Assembly (NCBI GenBank): GCA_016214985.1
Contig: JACRMM010000052.1
Coordinates: 1-60,427, forward strand
DNA from: Deltaproteobacteria bacterium
Lineage (GTDB): Bacteria; Desulfobacterota; Deferrisomatia; Deferrisomatales; JACRMM01
Length of the DNA stretch: 60,427 bases
Direction of reading: 5' to 3'
Made by a program: the position numbers and the translations under genes. This document shows, one piece after another, positions 1-8,386 of this stretch. The first letter of the stretch is position 1, and each line of letters begins with the position of its first letter. The notes beneath the pieces are model-generated. The model was not told where the DNA came from and did no database searches. It saw nothing but the letters and a program-made list of their open reading frames with translations.

Positions 1-162
1 GCCGACATATCGATGACTCGCCCCGAGGCCGATGCCGCCGAAGAATCTTCCAGCCGTCTCGGGCGGCTCCGGGTGTACCACGCCGCCCTGGGCGGCTCCC
101 GGTTATCAAGCCCCCACCTTGGGTGGGGGTCTGTGACTGAAAATCTTCGGGAGGAAATTGAA

Positions 163-177
163 AAAGTGAAAACGGCC
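163..177. repeat. Left arm of cassette-flanking inverted repeat
   Basis: AAAGTGAAAACGGCC here is the reverse complement, apart from one inserted base, of GGCCGCTTTTCACTTT at 7546-7561. The two A/T-rich arms face each other across the four-gene TerB/helicase cassette. They stand out against the surrounding GC-rich DNA. They may be remnants of transposon ends (IS21-type ends often carry similar repeated motifs), but no transposase lies between them. Confidence 0.45.
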
Positions 178-236
178 TGTGCCGCCTGGACTTTTTCACC
201 CAACCCCCTCGCGAGGCCTCACAACACGCTGGCGAA

Positions 237-270
237 GGTGCCCGGCCCGGGTCTTCCCGTGCCGGGCACC
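237..270. terminator. Terminator-like hairpin
   Basis: A perfect 10-bp stem (GGTGCCCGGC at 237-246, GCCGGGCACC at 261-270) with a 14-nt loop is followed by a T/G-rich tract (tgtgtttggttt). It lies just upstream of the cassette promoter and could insulate the cassette from transcription entering from the left. The T-tract is interrupted, so it is a weak intrinsic terminator. Confidence 0.4.
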
Positions 271-340
271 TGTGTTTGGTTTCCTGGGGATGCGACGATG
301 CCCCGGGGAATTCGTCTGCGTGGCCAACTCGCGACCAAGT

Positions 341-369
341 TTGAGATGCATGCCTTACTGTTGTAGGAT
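341..369 (+). promoter_or_regulatory. Sigma-70-type promoter for the TerB/helicase cassette
   Basis: TTGAGA (341-346) is separated by exactly 17 bp from TAGGAT (364-369). These match 5/6 and 4/6 of the -35 and -10 consensus. Transcription would begin near 376, leaving a roughly 168-nt leader before the first start codon at 544. The four following genes are tightly packed on the same strand, so this is the likely operon promoter. Confidence 0.45.
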
Positions 370-543
370 CTCAGAGATTCCAGCCTTTACTCACGGCGTG
401 GCGGCGCAGGCGTTTGCGCCGTGGGTCCCTTCGCCCTCACGAGACCACCAATGCGCTGTGCACAGGACACAGGGTAGGGCGACCGGCTGGAACGAACGCA
501 TTTGTTTCTCTGGCAGGGCCGCGACGAGGAGGGGAAGTGCGCC

Positions 544-1434
544 ATGCATTCAGATCACCTCGCGTACATCGGCTTCACGGGAAGATCCCGCTTCGACAAG
601 GCGGTCAATTCTCTCCTGGGCATCGTCGAAGGCATTTCAGTTGATGGACGTGTGTCGGACGAGGAGATTGCATTCCTGGCCGCCTGGCTCGATGAGCATC
701 AACCCCTCCAAGATCGACATCCTTTCAACGAGATCATCCCTGTCCTCGCCGAAGCGCTCGCAGACGGCGTATTGGGGGAGGAAGAACGGCTGGACCTCCT
801 CTGGCTCTGCGAGCGGTTACGTTCGACGGACTACCACGATGCCGCGACTGCGGATATGCAGAGACTTCACGGAATCCTGGCGGGCATCGCATCGGACGGG
901 GCAATCACAGAGGCAGAGCTTCGGGGCCTTTCCGAATGGCTACGGGATCACGAACACCTGCGACGCTGTTGGCCGTATGACGAAGTCGACAGTCTCATCG
1001 CCGGAGCACTTGCCGACGGACGGATCGATGGCAGGGAACATGACCCGCTCCTCGCCCTTTTCAGCGAGTTTGCCCCTGCGGGCGCACAGATCACGTGTTC
1101 ACCCCAAGTTCAAGCCGGAGCGACGACGCTGGGGTTATGTGCCGTCTGCCCTGAAGTGCGGTTTGATGGAACGCTCTTCTGCTTCACGGGGGCTTCCTCG
1201 AAATACACCAGGGCCGGTTTCGTAGATCTCGTCACCTCTCTCGGCGCCAGGGCCACCAACTCGGTGACACGGTCACTTGACTACCTTGTCATCGGTTCTG
1301 AAGGAAATCCCTGCTGGTCATACGCGTGCTACGGCCGAAAGGTGGAAAAGGCCGTGGCGCTACGCAGGCAGGGACACCGCCTGCTCATCGTGCACGAAAA
1401 TGACTTTCACGATGCCGTAAGCGACCGGGCCTAA
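544..1434 (+). CDS. BRCT-domain protein with TerB-like acidic loop repeats
   Basis: This 296-residue protein begins at 544 because a strong AGGAGGGG ribosome site precedes that ATG; the upstream ATG at 502 lacks one. Residues 20-180 carry four helical units, each with an acidic loop of the form DG-x2-(S/T/D/G)-xx-E (near 34, 74, 118 and 158), resembling TerB-type metal-binding helical repeats. Residues about 208-292 look like a BRCT domain (LFCFTGASSKYTRAGF, then SLGAR and the DYLVIGS core), as in NAD-dependent DNA ligase and replication or repair factors. BRCT domains bind phosphoproteins or DNA ends, so I infer a DNA-sensing or adaptor role. It heads the cassette with a TerB-N protein, an ATPase and a helicase. 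Exact function is unknown. Confidence 0.7.
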   Translation: MHSDHLAYIGFTGRSRFDKAVNSLLGIVEGISVDGRVSDEEIAFLAAWLDEHQPLQDRHPFNEIIPVLAEALADGVLGEEERLDLLWLCERLRSTDYHDAATADMQRLHGILAGIASDGAITEAELRGLSEWLRDHEHLRRCWPYDEVDSLIAGALADGRIDGREHDPLLALFSEFAPAGAQITCSPQVQAGATTLGLCAVCPEVRFDGTLFCFTGASSKYTRAGFVDLVTSLGARATNSVTRSLDYLVIGSEGNPCWSYACYGRKVEKAVALRRQGHRLLIVHENDFHDAVSDRA

Positions 1435-1549
1435 TATCCGCCAGAGCGACGAAATTGGTCGCGTCTACCTCAGAGGGGGGACACATGATGCTCCGGGGCA
1501 TCATCCTGCGTAGCCGCTTTGGACGGCGGCGGTCTCCTGGGAGCACCAC

Positions 1550-3841
1550 ATGGAAGCCTTGATCCTCGTGCTGCTGCTGATCGGCCTCGTTGTCTGGATC
1601 GCCTCCAAGACCTCATCGAAGAAGAAGACGTCGACTCGCCGCGAAGAGAGGGAGGAACCAGAGCCCACGATCCACAGGGTCGGGATTAAGATCACCGTAT
1701 CCGGCCCCGACTGGAGTTCCGGAGGGTGGGAAGGCAACCGGAAATTTGCCGCAAGTCCCGAAACAGTATGGGTTCCTTCTGGCCGAACCGTTGATGTCGC
1801 GGGCTTCTCAATCCCAGGCGGCATGCTCTATGTGGGCGAAGGGCTTGGGGCGGTCCAAAGCGCTTATCGAGCAGAGCCCGCGCTCATCAATCCTGCCCTG
1901 GCCGTGAACCGACGCGTGGCCGATCCCACCCTTCGAGCCTTGTCGTACTGGCCATCCTATACAGAGGCGACCCCCGCAGCCCGTGCGGCGTACCTTTCGT
2001 GGCTCGCTGACGGGCGGCGAGCCCCGAGCGCGGACACCGGATACGTCTTCCTCTACTTCTACGGTCTCGAACGACGGGTCCTGTCGGATGCCCAGCAGTC
2101 GGCGACAGCGGCCGCGGAGGTCCCTGCGATCCTACAGGAAGTTGAACGGCTGCTTGGGATCTACGGCTCGAACCACTCCTTTGTGGGATACGCGGAGAGC
2201 TTCCTGCGCTATTGCCGCGCAACCAAAGGACTGCTCGGTCGCCGATATGAGTCTCCGCCACCGAGTCAGCGAGCCGGCTTCGAGCTGCCCTTCGACCTCA
2301 CCCTCGGCTTGGGACAGATGGTCGCCGAGGGGAAGCCGATCCCCCCGGAGTGGGCCTTCGCCTGGATGGCCCTTCATCCTGAGACGTACCTTCGCACTCC
2401 TGCCCAACGCTGCCCGGAGGAGTTCAAAACGCTCTTCAGCGCGCGATACCGTGAAAAGTTCGGCGAGGGCTTGGTCATCAAAACCAACAAGACGGTCCTC
2501 GCCGTCGAGCATCGTGCCGCATCAGCTTCGCTGGGTGGGGAGACCTACCGGAAGGGGCTCGACGTCCCTGACATCCGGGCCATCTCCGGCCCCATCAACC
2601 GCCTGAGGGAAATAGGACTCGCGTGCTGCGACGAACTCGACTCCTTCAGCCGGTACCTTGGCAGGAATCCAGACGCCAAGGGGTCAATTTCGGCGGTGGC
2701 TCTCCTTCCCGATGTATTGATCTCGACGTCTTCAGGGAAGGAAGAGGACGAGATTCGAGCACTGGTGAACCAGGCGATCGGCGGGGAAGGATACGGATTC
2801 CTCCGGGCGAACGATCTTCTCCGATGCTGGCCACTCAAAAATCCCGGAAAAATGGCCAAGAACGAAGCGGTACAACTCATCCAGCTCTTGGAGCGATGGG
2901 GCTTCGGTGTGGAGCCAGACGTCCGCTTCGGTGGGAGACCACCCGCCGACGGCGACGTCCTCGTTTCTTTCCGGCTTCCTTCGGAGCGGCTGCACTCTCC
3001 GTCGCGGGAGTATTCAGCAGCCATGCTGATCCTTCACCTTGCAGCTATGGTATCCGCGGCTGACGGACGAATCTCGCCCGATGAAGAGAGACACTTGGGG
3101 GAGTACCTAGAATCGGGGCTGCGCCTTCCTCACCCCGAGAAGGTTCGCCTCAGGGCCCATCTCAGATGGCTCTTCGAGGCAAAGCCCGGATATTCCGGTG
3201 TAAAGAAGCGCCTCGAAGGCTTCTCCGAGAACCAAAGAGCCGAGGTGGGCAACTTCCTCGTCTCGGTTGCCTGCGCGGATGGTTGTGCGGACCCTACCGA
3301 GGTCAAGACGCTCACGAAGCTCTTCGACGCGATCGGACTCGACACCGGCGCGTTGCACGGGCAGATCCATGCCGCCCTAAGCGGTGGACGGGCCGGGGGT
3401 GAGCCCGTGACGATCCGGGTCGCGACACTACAGGAGTCGGGCTATGCCATCCCAATCGAGGTGAAGCAACCGCAGCAACCGACGGTGTCCCTCGACATGG
3501 ACTGTGTTCACCAGAAGCTCGCGGAAACCGCCGCAGTCTCTGCCCTGCTCGGGGGGATCTTCGCGGAGGAAGAGCCGGCAACAGCGTCGGCGGTTCTTCC
3601 GGAGGCGGGCACGGTTGCTGGGCTCGATACCGCGCATTCCTCGCTCGTCCGGGCTTTGGCCGAAAAGACCTCCTGGGCCCGCGAAGAACTCGATGCGATC
3701 GTCTCGTCGATCGGGCTCCTGCTGGACGGCGCTCTCGAAGTCGTCAACGAAGCTGCCTATGAACTGCTCCACCAGCCGCTTTGCGAGGGTGAGGACCCGG
3801 TGGAGGTCGACCACGAAGTTCTCAGGGGGATGCTGACATGA
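1550..3841 (+). CDS. Membrane-anchored TerB-N/TerB/TerB-C protein
   Basis: This 763-residue protein starts with a single hydrophobic segment (residues 2-19) followed by a lysine/arginine-rich stretch, so it is probably anchored with the bulk in the cytoplasm. Residues about 60-270 match the TerB-N type (GFSIPGGMLYVG, then YLSWLADGRR and YVFLYFYGLERR). Residues about 488-615 form a TerB domain with two ADG acidic loops (SAADGRISPDEERHL and CADGCADPTEVKTL). The C-terminus, about 640-760, is TerB-C-like, ending in a GALEVVNEAAYELL segment. Such proteins are known from Ter-linked stress and DNA-processing neighbourhoods. Its stop overlaps the start of the next gene by 4 bp (ATGA), so the two are translationally coupled. 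I infer a membrane or metal-responsive scaffold for the ATPase and helicase. Confidence 0.8.
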   Translation: MEALILVLLLIGLVVWIASKTSSKKKTSTRREEREEPEPTIHRVGIKITVSGPDWSSGGWEGNRKFAASPETVWVPSGRTVDVAGFSIPGGMLYVGEGLGAVQSAYRAEPALINPALAVNRRVADPTLRALSYWPSYTEATPAARAAYLSWLADGRRAPSADTGYVFLYFYGLERRVLSDAQQSATAAAEVPAILQEVERLLGIYGSNHSFVGYAESFLRYCRATKGLLGRRYESPPPSQRAGFELPFDLTLGLGQMVAEGKPIPPEWAFAWMALHPETYLRTPAQRCPEEFKTLFSARYREKFGEGLVIKTNKTVLAVEHRAASASLGGETYRKGLDVPDIRAISGPINRLREIGLACCDELDSFSRYLGRNPDAKGSISAVALLPDVLISTSSGKEEDEIRALVNQAIGGEGYGFLRANDLLRCWPLKNPGKMAKNEAVQLIQLLERWGFGVEPDVRFGGRPPADGDVLVSFRLPSERLHSPSREYSAAMLILHLAAMVSAADGRISPDEERHLGEYLESGLRLPHPEKVRLRAHLRWLFEAKPGYSGVKKRLEGFSENQRAEVGNFLVSVACADGCADPTEVKTLTKLFDAIGLDTGALHGQIHAALSGGRAGGEPVTIRVATLQESGYAIPIEVKQPQQPTVSLDMDCVHQKLAETAAVSALLGGIFAEEEPATASAVLPEAGTVAGLDTAHSSLVRALAEKTSWAREELDAIVSSIGLLLDGALEVVNEAAYELLHQPLCEGEDPVEVDHEVLRGMLT

Positions 3842-5169
3842 CCAAAGAAGAGGCCATTCGGCCCAAAGAGCGTGACGCCATTCTTCAGTCTCTCCGCGCC
3901 GGGGTGGTGCCTCGGCTCGGGCAGCAACACATCCAGGTAGGGCGTGCGCGTGAGGTGGAGACGCTCGTCAAGGATATCGAACGGATCGCGGACGGGGGCT
4001 CAGGGATTCGGTTCGTAATCGGCGAGTACGGTGCCGGGAAGACCTTCTTCCTCTATCTCATCCGGTCCGTGGCACTCCAGATGAAGCTCGTCACGATTCA
4101 CGCGGACCTCACCCCGGATCGAAGACTCCAGGCGACAGGCGGACAGGCGAGGGCTCTCTACGCCGAACTCATGCGCAACATGGCCACGAGAACGAAGCCC
4201 GACGGCAACGCTTTGTCCTCCGTGGTTGAGCGCTTCGTTTCCTCGGCGATGACGGACGCGAAGGTTTCAGGGAAGAGTCCGGGCGAGGTCATTGCCGAAA
4301 GGCTGAACCATCTCTCCGAAATGGTGGGGGGCTATGATTTCGCCGAGGTCATTGGTGCCTACTGGAGGGGGCACGACACGGGGAACGATCAGCTCAAGAC
4401 GGATGCTGTCCGATGGCTCCGCGGGGAATTCACCACCAAGACCGACGCGCGAGCGGCCCTCGGTGTGAGAAGCTATGTGGATGACGCGGCGTTCTATGAC
4501 CAGTTGAAGCTCATGTCCCGCTTTGTTCGACTGGCCGGGTATTCGGGGCTTCTCGTGTGCCTCGACGAGATGGTGAACCTCTACAAGGTGCCGAATACGC
4601 AGGCGCGGAACGCCAACTACGAACAGATTCTTCGAATCCTCAACGACTGCCTCCAAGGGGCATCGGAGAGTTTCGGTTTTCTCCTCGGAGGAACCCCCGA
4701 GTTCGTCACCGACACGCGTCGCGGTCTCTATAGCTATCAGGCGCTCCAGTCGCGGCTTGCCGAGAACACCTTCGCAGTCAACGGGCTCGTGGATCTCAGC
4801 GGCCCGTTGATTCGGCTGTCGAGCCTCACGCCAGAGGACATCTTCGTGCTCCTCGGCAAACTCCGACGCGTCCACGCTTCGGGTGATGGTCTGCGGACTC
4901 TACTCCCCGATGACGGAATCCACGCGTTCATGACGCACTGTTCGCAGAGAGTCGGCGATGCGTATTTCCGGACGCCCCGGAACACGATCCGCGCCTTTCT
5001 CGATCTCCTGGCCGTCCTCGAACAAAACCCGGGTGTCACCTGGCAGCAACTGCTCGGAAACATCGCCATCGAGCAAGAGAAGGCCCCTGACCTGGAGTTC
5101 TCGGAAGAAGCACCCAACGGCGGCGCCAACGAGGGTGGAGACGACGAACTCACCTCTCTTCGAATCTGA
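3838..5169 (+). CDS. BrxD-like ATP-binding protein (DUF2791 type)
   Basis: This 443-residue P-loop ATPase has Walker A GEYGAGKT at residues 62-69 and a Walker B ending LDE at about 242-244. The arrangement matches the DUF2791/BrxD-like family found in BREX type 2 and related phage-defence clusters, where the ATPase works with a helicase. The C-terminal part (TPRNTIRAFLDLL near 380) matches the conserved tail of that family. The start is fixed by the ATGA overlap with the upstream TerB gene, and the helicase begins 6 bp after the stop, so all three are made together. Likely cytoplasmic, acting on DNA with the helicase; the substrate is unknown. Confidence 0.8.
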   Translation: MTKEEAIRPKERDAILQSLRAGVVPRLGQQHIQVGRAREVETLVKDIERIADGGSGIRFVIGEYGAGKTFFLYLIRSVALQMKLVTIHADLTPDRRLQATGGQARALYAELMRNMATRTKPDGNALSSVVERFVSSAMTDAKVSGKSPGEVIAERLNHLSEMVGGYDFAEVIGAYWRGHDTGNDQLKTDAVRWLRGEFTTKTDARAALGVRSYVDDAAFYDQLKLMSRFVRLAGYSGLLVCLDEMVNLYKVPNTQARNANYEQILRILNDCLQGASESFGFLLGGTPEFVTDTRRGLYSYQALQSRLAENTFAVNGLVDLSGPLIRLSSLTPEDIFVLLGKLRRVHASGDGLRTLLPDDGIHAFMTHCSQRVGDAYFRTPRNTIRAFLDLLAVLEQNPGVTWQQLLGNIAIEQEKAPDLEFSEEAPNGGANEGGDDELTSLRI

Positions 5170-5175
5170 ACCTCG

Positions 5176-7431
5176 ATGGGCGGAAAGTCATCCAACTCTT
5201 TCGATCTCCTCCACCCAAAGGTCCAACGGTGGGTCTGGCGGCAAGGGTGGAGTGAGCTACACGCCGTCCAGGAGGAGGCGATCCAGGCGATCCTGTTGTC
5301 TGACGACGACTTGATCCTTTCGGCCGCCACAGCAGGCGGCAAGACAGAAGCCGCCTTTCTCCCCATCTGCTCTCGTCTTGTCGACCAGGCTTCCGAAGGG
5401 ATCGACGTCCTCTGTGTAAGCCCTCTCAAGGCGCTCATCAACGACCAGTTCTCCCGGGTCGAAGAGCTTTGCGAGACGTTGGAAATCCCGGTGCATCGCT
5501 GGCACGGGGACGTGTCCCAGGGACGAAAGAAGCTCGTCTTGAAGAACCCCTCGGGCATCCTCATCATCACGCCAGAATCCCTCGAAGCCCTGTTTGTCAT
5601 TCACGGGGGAGAGATCGCGAGTCTCTTCCAGGGGCTCCGGCACATCGTCGTCGACGAACTTCACTCGTTCATCGGAGGGGTTCGGGGTCGGCACCTTCAA
5701 TCGCTTCTTTCTCGCGTTGAACTTTCGCTCGGCCACAGGGTGCCCCGCGTCGGCCTCAGCGCGACGCTTGGGGACATGCGCCTTGCCGCCGAGTTCCTGA
5801 GGCCTGGGTCCGGCGAGAAGGTCAAGCGGATCGTCTCGGACGACGAAGGGCAGGAGATCAAGCTTCAGATCCGAGGATATCAGATCACCGCCCCGCCCCC
5901 ACCTCCCCCGCGTTCCCCAGATGAAGCCGAGTTGCCGCCGAGCGAAGAGGAGGGTGGGGACCTCCCAGACATCTGCGGGCACCTCTTCAAGACCCTTCGT
6001 GGTACCGACAATCTGGTCTTCGCGAACCGTCGCCGTGACGTCGAGCTGTGCGCAGACATTCTTCGGCGCCTCTCAGACGAGAGGCACGTACCGAACGAAT
6101 TCTGGCCGCACCACGGCAGCCTCTCGGCGGAGATTCGGGAGGAAGCGGAATCCCGGCTCAAGGACAAGAGCTTGCCCGCCACCGTCGTCTGCACGAACAC
6201 CCTTGAGCTGGGCATCGACGTGGGGAACGTCAAGAGTGTCGCGCAGATCGGGGCTCCGCCATCGGTTGCGAGCATGCGCCAACGGATGGGACGCTCCGGC
6301 CGCCGAGGCGATCCCGCAATCCTTCGGATCTACATCCGAGAACCGGAGATCACGCCAAGCAGTTCTGTGGCCGATCGGCTGCGGCTGGATCTGGTGAAGT
6401 CCATCGCCATGGTTCGGCTCCTTCTCGGCCGTTGGTGCGAGCCCCCTGCGGCCGAGACGCTTCACCTCTCAACCATGATCCAACAGGTCCTCTCGATCAT
6501 CGCTGAACGGAGCGGGGCTACCGCAGTCACGGCTTGGCGAATTCTCTGCGAGCGGGGACCCTTCCGAGGGGTCGATCGGCCGATGTTTGTCGACACCCTG
6601 CGGGCCATGGCGACCGTGGATCTGATCGTTCAAGCATCCGACCAGACATTGCTTCTCGGCGGGCTAGGGGAGAGGATCGTCAACCATTACAGCTTCTATG
6701 CCGTCTTCCAGACTCCGGAGGAGTACCGCCTCGTGAGCGGCGCAAGAGCGCTCGGGACCCTTCCCATCACGTTCCCTGTCGCGCCGGGTTCTTATCTCCT
6801 CTTCGGGGGACTGCGGTGGGAGGTTCTCACCGTGGACGATCGTCGGAAGGTCATCGAGCTTCAGCGTACCTCAGCGGGGAAGGCTCCTCTCTTTGGAGGA
6901 GACGCCGCGCTCGTGCACGGGCGGGTACGCGAGGAGATGTTTCGAGTCTACACGGCGTCGGATGCGCCACCTTTCTTGGATGGCCCGGCAGCCAGGCTCC
7001 TGACGGAAGGAAGGGAGGAGTTTCGGAGACTCGGTCTCGACCGGGAACACGGGGTCCAAGCCGGCCAGGACACGCTTCTCTTTTGCTGGACTGGAGATCG
7101 CGCCATAAACACGCTGCTTCTGCAACTCCGCTGCATCGGTTTCAAGGCAGAGAAGTTTCAACTCATCCTGCGGATAGAAAAGGCGCTTGTGGAGGAAGTT
7201 CGCCAGCGCCTTGCCGAAGTTGCCCTGGATGGGCCAAGCGACGCGCGGACTCTTGCTCTGCTCTCAGGCACCAAGATCGAGGAGAAGTACGACCGTTACC
7301 TCTCGGATGACCTGCTGGCGGCAGACTATGCTTCAAGAGCCCTTGATATCAATGCTGGTTGGGACCTCGCATGCGCCATCGCCGGGAGAACAGTCCCCGC
7401 TCGTAATCCGCGGCAACGCTTGGAATCCTGA
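5176..7431 (+). CDS. DEAD/DEAH-box helicase, Lhr/BrxHII-like
   Basis: This 751-residue superfamily 2 helicase shows motif I ATAGGKT (residues 52-58), motif II DELH (about 160), motif III SATL (about 195), and motif VI QRMGRSGRRG (about 369). The layout and C-terminal region after residue 420 resemble Lhr-type and BREX-associated helicases rather than RecQ or UvrB. It would unwind or translocate along DNA using ATP. It is the last gene of the cassette. The start at 5176 is the only one compatible with the very short 6-bp gap, although the ribosome site is weak. The operon is followed by a repeat-rich gap and a convergent ABC transporter. Confidence 0.82.
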   Translation: MGGKSSNSFDLLHPKVQRWVWRQGWSELHAVQEEAIQAILLSDDDLILSAATAGGKTEAAFLPICSRLVDQASEGIDVLCVSPLKALINDQFSRVEELCETLEIPVHRWHGDVSQGRKKLVLKNPSGILIITPESLEALFVIHGGEIASLFQGLRHIVVDELHSFIGGVRGRHLQSLLSRVELSLGHRVPRVGLSATLGDMRLAAEFLRPGSGEKVKRIVSDDEGQEIKLQIRGYQITAPPPPPPRSPDEAELPPSEEEGGDLPDICGHLFKTLRGTDNLVFANRRRDVELCADILRRLSDERHVPNEFWPHHGSLSAEIREEAESRLKDKSLPATVVCTNTLELGIDVGNVKSVAQIGAPPSVASMRQRMGRSGRRGDPAILRIYIREPEITPSSSVADRLRLDLVKSIAMVRLLLGRWCEPPAAETLHLSTMIQQVLSIIAERSGATAVTAWRILCERGPFRGVDRPMFVDTLRAMATVDLIVQASDQTLLLGGLGERIVNHYSFYAVFQTPEEYRLVSGARALGTLPITFPVAPGSYLLFGGLRWEVLTVDDRRKVIELQRTSAGKAPLFGGDAALVHGRVREEMFRVYTASDAPPFLDGPAARLLTEGREEFRRLGLDREHGVQAGQDTLLFCWTGDRAINTLLLQLRCIGFKAEKFQLILRIEKALVEEVRQRLAEVALDGPSDARTLALLSGTKIEEKYDRYLSDDLLAADYASRALDINAGWDLACAIAGRTVPARNPRQRLES

Positions 7432-7442
7432 CCTTTCTGGAA

Positions 7443-7570
7443 TCTTCACTTTCTGGCCGAATTTGGGAGGCTGTCTTGAAGAACACGGCGAATCTGTCTT
7501 CACCTTCCCGGCGAAGAAATTCGGGAAAGGGCGGAAATCCAGGGTGGCCGCTTTTCACTTTCCGTCCGAA
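7443..7570. repeat. Three degenerate direct repeats at 54-55 bp spacing
   Basis: Three copies of a (T/C)TTCAC(T/C)TTC...CGAA motif begin at 7443, 7497 and 7552, so they recur every 54-55 bp. The third copy is continuous with the right arm of the cassette-flanking inverted repeat. The spacing is too regular for chance and resembles the repeated transposase-binding sites inside the ends of IS21-type and Tn7-like elements. No transposase is present, so this is probably an element end left behind. Confidence 0.45.
7546..7561. repeat. Right arm of cassette-flanking inverted repeat
   Basis: GGCCGCTTTTCACTTT is the inverted partner of the arm at 163-177, with one base of difference. It marks the probable right limit of the TerB/BRCT/helicase cassette, roughly 7.4 kb from the left arm. 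Beyond it, base composition returns to the GC-rich chromosomal style. Confidence 0.45.
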
Positions 7571-7645
7571 CGCCCACGGTCCGCGGTGCGGCGGCAGGGG
7601 GCGTAGAATCTCCGCTGGGCCGTGCGAACCTGCCGCCCGGCGCTG

Positions 7646-8386
7646 CTACAGGATCTGGCTCAGGAACCGCTGGGCCCGCGCGTGCTCCGGCGCCTCAAAG
7701 AAGTGCTGCGGGGTGCCCACTTCGAGGATCTCCCCCTCGTCCATGAACACCACCCGGTCGGCGACCTCCCGGGCGAACCCCATCTCGTGGGTCACCACGG
7801 CCATGGTCATTCCGTCTCGCGCCAGGCCCACCATGGCCTCGAGGACCTCGCCGATCATCTCGGGATCGAGCGCCGAGGTGGGCTCGTCGAAGAGCATCAC
7901 CTTCGGCGTCATGGCCAGGGCGCGGGCGATGGCGACGCGCTGCTTCTGGCCGCCCGAGAGCTGGGCGGGGTACGCCGAGGCCTTCTCGGCGATGTTGACC
8001 CGCTGCAGCAGAGCCATCCCCTGGGCATCGGCCTCCTCTCGGGGGGTCTTCCGGAGCTTGATCGGGGCCATGGTGACGTTCTCGAGGACCGTCTTGTGCG
8101 GGAAGAGGTTGAAGTTCTGGAACACCATCCCGAGGTCCATCCGCAGCCGGTTGATGTCGGTAGCGGGGTCGGTCACCGACACCCCGTCCACGACGATGCT
8201 CCCCTGATCCACCTCCTCCAGGCGGTTGATGGCCCGAAGCAGCGTGCTCTTTCCCGACCCGCTGGGTCCGATGATCACGACCTTTTCGCCCCGCTGGATC
8301 GAGAGGGACACCCGGTGGAGGGCACGCAGCCGTCCGAAGTACTTGGTCACCCCGTCGATGCGGATGATCGCGTCAGCGGCGGGCAT
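7646..8386 (-). CDS. Polar amino acid ABC transporter ATP-binding protein
   Basis: This 246-residue ATPase powers uptake of polar amino acids across the inner membrane. It has Walker A GPSGSGKST near residue 40, signature LSGGQKQR near 143, Walker B VMLFDEPTS near 163, and the H-loop THEMGFA near 200. The sequence is typical of the GlnQ/HisP/ArtP group at its normal length. It overlaps the permease gene by 14 bp and is the last gene of a permease/binding-protein operon. The exact amino acid cannot be told from sequence. Confidence 0.9.
   Translation of the reverse strand: MPAADAIIRIDGVTKYFGRLRALHRVSLSIQRGEKVVIIGPSGSGKSTLLRAINRLEEVDQGSIVVDGVSVTDPATDINRLRMDLGMVFQNFNLFPHKTVLENVTMAPIKLRKTPREEADAQGMALLQRVNIAEKASAYPAQLSGGQKQRVAIARALAMTPKVMLFDEPTSALDPEMIGEVLEAMVGLARDGMTMAVVTHEMGFAREVADRVVFMDEGEILEVGTPQHFFEAPEHARAQRFLSQIL

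Larger units (their letters stand above)
1..543. other. Gene-free left edge with hairpins
   Basis: I see no convincing gene here. Open frames in this stretch have no family resemblance and no good ribosome site. It holds an imperfect direct repeat (GGGCGGCTCCGGGT at 61-74 and GGGCGGCTCCCGGT at 90-103), a perfect 8-bp hairpin at 111-129 (CCCCCACC/GGTGGGGG), the left arm of a cassette-flanking inverted repeat at 163-177, a terminator-like hairpin at 237-270 and a promoter at 341-369. It reads as a boundary between older flanking DNA, outside the window, and the cassette that follows. Confidence 0.6.

Noticed and set aside
13..366. 117-codon frame at the left edge
   Set aside because: It crosses two hairpins, has no ribosome site, and shows no family resemblance.
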